A DNA stretch of 36,463 nt. It comes from Hyphomicrobiales bacterium. GTDB taxonomy: Bacteria; Pseudomonadota; Alphaproteobacteria; Rhizobiales; Beijerinckiaceae. The stretch covers positions 1 to 36,463 of the forward strand of contig JAFBAK010000363.1 in the NCBI GenBank assembly GCA_019247795.1, read 5' to 3'. The translations under genes were made by a program, and so were the position numbers. The number at the start of each line of letters is the position of its first letter. The first letter of the stretch is position 1. Positions 34,488 to 36,463 of this stretch are shown one piece after another. The notes under the pieces are model-generated. The model was not told the DNA's origin. It searched no databases and was given only the letters and a program-made list of their open reading frames with translations.

Positions 34488-35869
34488 TCGCTACCCGCAA
34501 GCGCTCGATGCATGGAGAGCGCGGCCTGCTTGCCGTCCTCCACCGCAGTGACCGTGAGGTCCTGGCCACCGGCGACGCAGTCCCCGCCGGCCCATATGCC
34601 CGGCACCGAGGTGCGACGTTCCTCATCGATCGCGATCCGCCCGCCCGCGATGTCGAGGCCTTGGGCGTTTCCGAACCCGTCGGAGATGAAGATCTGGCCG
34701 ATCGCCGAGAGCACCATGTCCGCCTCGAGCCGAAAGCTCTCGCCCGTCGATGCAAGCGCGCCGTTGCCGGGAGCCACGCGCTCGAACACGACGCCGGTCA
34801 CGCGCCCGGCCTCGCCTTCGAGCGTCTTCGGGGCGGCGAAATGGCGGATCAGCACGCCGTCATTGCGTGCAAGCTCGCGCTCGTATCCGCTCGCCTTCAT
34901 TTCGGCTTCACCGCGACGATAGACGATCGTCACCTCGTCCGCGCCGAGGCGCTTCGATTGCACGGCCGCATCGATCGCGGTCATGCCACCGCCGATCACG
35001 ACGACCTTGCGTCCGACCGGCAGACGCGAAAGGTCCGTGGCTTGTCGCAACTCTGCGATGAATTCGACCGCGTCGCTCACGCCTTTGAGGCTTTCCTCGC
35101 CGGCGAGCCGAAGCTTGTTCACCCCTGCGAGGCCGATGCCGAGAAAAACGGCATCATAGTCGCGCCGAAGCTCGGAAAGCTCGAGATTCGTGCCGAGCTT
35201 TCGTCCAGTTTCGACCTTTATGCCCCCGATCGAGAGAACGAACTCGACCTCTTTCTGGGCAAAGCCGTCGACTGTCTTATAGGCTGCGATGCCGTATTCG
35301 TTGAGGCCGCCAAGTCGATCCTTGGCCTCGAAGAGGATAACCTCGTGACCGAGTTCGGCGAGCTTATGCGCGCAGGCGAGGCCCGCGGGTCCCGCCCCGA
35401 CAACGGCGATCCGCCTTCCTGTGGAGGGCGCGCGTTCGAACGGCTGTTTCCCCGCCCCCATCATCGCATCCGTCGCGTGCCGCTGGAGGAGGCCGATCTT
35501 CACGGGCTTGCCTTCGGCAGCCTCGCGCACGCAGGCTTCCTCGCAGAGCGTCTCCGTGGGACAGACGCGCGCACACATGCCGCCGAGCACGTTGGCGGAA
35601 AAGATCGTCTCGGCCGCCCCGAGCGAATTCCCCGCCGCGATCTGACGAATGAACATCGCGATGTCGATGCCGGTCGGGCAGGCCTTTTGACAAGGTGGCT
35701 CGTGGCAGAAATAGCACCGCTCCGCCTCGACGAAGGCCTCGTGGGTCGACAGCGGAGGATGCAGATCGGCGAAGTTATCGGCGTATTCCACGCCCGTCAG
35801 GCGTCCCGCCGCAAGACCATTTGCGTAGCGGTTTTGCGCCTCGCCGCCTTTGGTGCCGTCCTGCTCCAT
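34466..35869 (-). CDS. preT: NAD(P)-dependent dihydropyrimidine dehydrogenase subunit PreT
   Basis: This 467-residue protein resembles the N-terminal half of mammalian dihydropyrimidine dehydrogenase and the GltD family. Two cysteine clusters for 4Fe-4S centres are present (Cys52, 55, 60, 64 and Cys99, 103, 109, 113), then an FAD motif GAGPAG at 158-163 and an NAD(P) motif GGGMTA at 293-298. It takes electrons from NAD(P)H and passes them to PreA. It is the first gene of the eight-gene minus-strand operon. Its last residues (SERVANSE) are encoded by a palindromic repeat and are probably not conserved in homologues. The ribosome site for the ATG at 35869 is weak (GGACCGCGG). Confidence 0.94.
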   Translation of the reverse strand: MEQDGTKGGEAQNRYANGLAAGRLTGVEYADNFADLHPPLSTHEAFVEAERCYFCHEPPCQKACPTGIDIAMFIRQIAAGNSLGAAETIFSANVLGGMCARVCPTETLCEEACVREAAEGKPVKIGLLQRHATDAMMGAGKQPFERAPSTGRRIAVVGAGPAGLACAHKLAELGHEVILFEAKDRLGGLNEYGIAAYKTVDGFAQKEVEFVLSIGGIKVETGRKLGTNLELSELRRDYDAVFLGIGLAGVNKLRLAGEESLKGVSDAVEFIAELRQATDLSRLPVGRKVVVIGGGMTAIDAAVQSKRLGADEVTIVYRRGEAEMKASGYERELARNDGVLIRHFAAPKTLEGEAGRVTGVVFERVAPGNGALASTGESFRLEADMVLSAIGQIFISDGFGNAQGLDIAGGRIAIDEERRTSVPGIWAGGDCVAGGQDLTVTAVEDGKQAALSMHRALAGSERVANSE

Positions 35870-35925
35870 CCGCGGTCCATCCCTCCATGAGGTGAGGAAG
35901 CGATCCCCGCACGCAGCCTGAGACT

Positions 35926-35931
35926 TGTCAA
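35926..35931 (-). promoter_or_regulatory. Possible -35 element of the pyrimidine operon
   Basis: On the minus strand this is a perfect TTGACA, about 57 bases before the preT start, inside the small palindrome CTTG-T-CAAG. No good -10 hexamer lies 16-18 bases downstream, so it may equally be part of an operator or chance. Confidence 0.3.
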
Positions 35932-35974
35932 GGTTGTGTGGCGTCCCCTGAGAGGCGAGCGAGCCAGCGCCCTT

Positions 35975-36083
35975 GTCATCCCCGGCGAGGCGAGTGAAAC
36001 GAGCCAGGGAAGGGGCGAGGAACCCAAAGGAAGATAGGTTCCTTTCTCCTCGCGGCTTTCGGCCGCTCGGCCGGGAACGACGT
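35975..36083. repeat. Diverged fourth copy of the 133-bp repeat family
   Basis: The stretch begins TGTCATCCCCGGCGAGGCGAG and ends CTCGGCCGGGAACGAC, keeping the order of blocks seen in the 25971-26369 repeats: CCCCGGCGAGG, GGGAAGGGG, TTTCTCCTCGCGGC and GGCCGGGAA. The first hairpin is degraded, but a new stem AGGAACC...GGTTCCT is present in the middle. It lies between the MTHFR-like stop and preT, again next to an operon edge. Confidence 0.75.
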
Positions 36084-36085
36084 GC

Positions 36086-36463
36086 TCACTCGGCATGCGG
36101 TGTCACGATGAACCCGCCATCCCGGTCGAGCGTGATGGGGCCGCGCGCCGCGCCCGCGATCCAGCGCGCCGTCGCGCCGAGACCGCCGAAGGAGAAGAGA
36201 TGCGGCGATATCTCGTCCATGTCATCGGCGGAAAGCGCTTCGACGAGCGCGCGGATGATGGGGTCCGGCGCGACCGCGTTGAACATATGCTTCACGAGGC
36301 CGCTTCTTCGGGCAAGCGCCTCGGCCGAGGCTCTCACCCCGCAGCGGCGCGCGTAGTTCAGCCACGTCATCAGGCTCGTCGGCCCCGCAAGGCCGATGTC
36401 GACAGGAAGGTGAAGGCCGCGCCGGCGCAGCCATTCGAGCCAGCGAAGGATCACGCGCGGCTC
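36086..36463 (-). CDS. Methylenetetrahydrofolate reductase-like protein, C-terminal part
   Basis: About 125 C-terminal residues are present and the frame runs off the right edge of the window. They carry MTHFR-family features: LPVDIGLAGPTSLMTWLNYARRC, a helical segment, and SPHLFSFGGLGATARWIAGA, corresponding to the final barrel strands and the end of the FAD-binding barrel. The family reduces 5,10-methylene-THF to 5-methyl-THF or, in MttB-linked clusters, works in the opposite direction to oxidise methyl-THF. The catalytic and flavin-binding N-terminal half is outside the window, so activity cannot be judged. It is separated from preT by the diverged repeat, so it is probably its own unit upstream of the operon. 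Confidence 0.7.
   Translation of the reverse strand, partial: EPRVILRWLEWLRRRGLHLPVDIGLAGPTSLMTWLNYARRCGVRASAEALARRSGLVKHMFNAVAPDPIIRALVEALSADDMDEISPHLFSFGGLGATARWIAGAARGPITLDRDGGFIVTPHAE

Overview
The window looks like an alphaproteobacterial chromosome segment, most likely from the Hyphomicrobiales (Rhizobiales). The base composition is GC-rich. The gene families fit that group: an Lgt/MidA/UbiK/YbjN housekeeping block, a PodJ-like polarity protein with Sel1 repeats, large SAM-domain adenylate cyclases, a PreT/PreA/hydantoinase/carbamoylase operon, and palindromic intergenic repeats. No rRNA, tRNA, CRISPR array, integrase or transposase was seen. The genus cannot be fixed from this sequence.

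Layout from left to right. (1) 1-3682: the end of an MttB-like corrinoid methyltransferase, a 2-hydroxyacid dehydrogenase, a secreted NHL beta-propeller protein and a threonine/serine dehydratase. (2) 3837-7172: a 1111-residue signalling protein (SAM, class III cyclase, AAA ATPase, TPR). (3) 7288-10512: housekeeping genes (MidA-like methyltransferase, lgt, ubiK, YbjN family). (4) 10600-14057: a two-gene islet encoding an AAA ATPase and a subtilisin-like protease with an intact catalytic triad, which I identify as an IetA/IetS pair. This family is known as a plasmid-stability toxin-antitoxin module and as an anti-phage system. It is the clearest accessory element here. (5) 14212-19059: an orphan Tat-exported solute-binding protein and the PodJ-like protein. 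(6) 19320-25932: a plus-strand fatty-acid or aromatic acyl-CoA oxidation cluster (acyl-CoA dehydrogenase, thiolase, cupin, FadJ-type bifunctional enzyme, HCCA isomerase-like protein). (7) 25933-26370: three tandem 133-bp repeats, each with two hairpins. (8) 26371-35869: an eight-gene minus-strand operon for reductive pyrimidine breakdown with its own ABC importer (preT, preA, carbamoyl-amidohydrolase, dihydropyrimidinase, ATPase, two permeases, THI5-like binding protein). (9) 35975-36463: a diverged repeat copy and the 3' part of an MTHFR-like gene.

How the parts work together. PreT and PreA would reduce uracil/thymine with NAD(P)H, the dihydropyrimidinase opens the ring, and the M20-type amidohydrolase releases beta-alanine or its methyl homologue, ammonia and CO2. 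The ABC system, whose binding protein belongs to a family that binds pyrimidine rings, would supply the substrate. The acyl-CoA cluster covers all steps of one beta-oxidation turn. The IetAS pair stands apart from its neighbours in function and in codon use.
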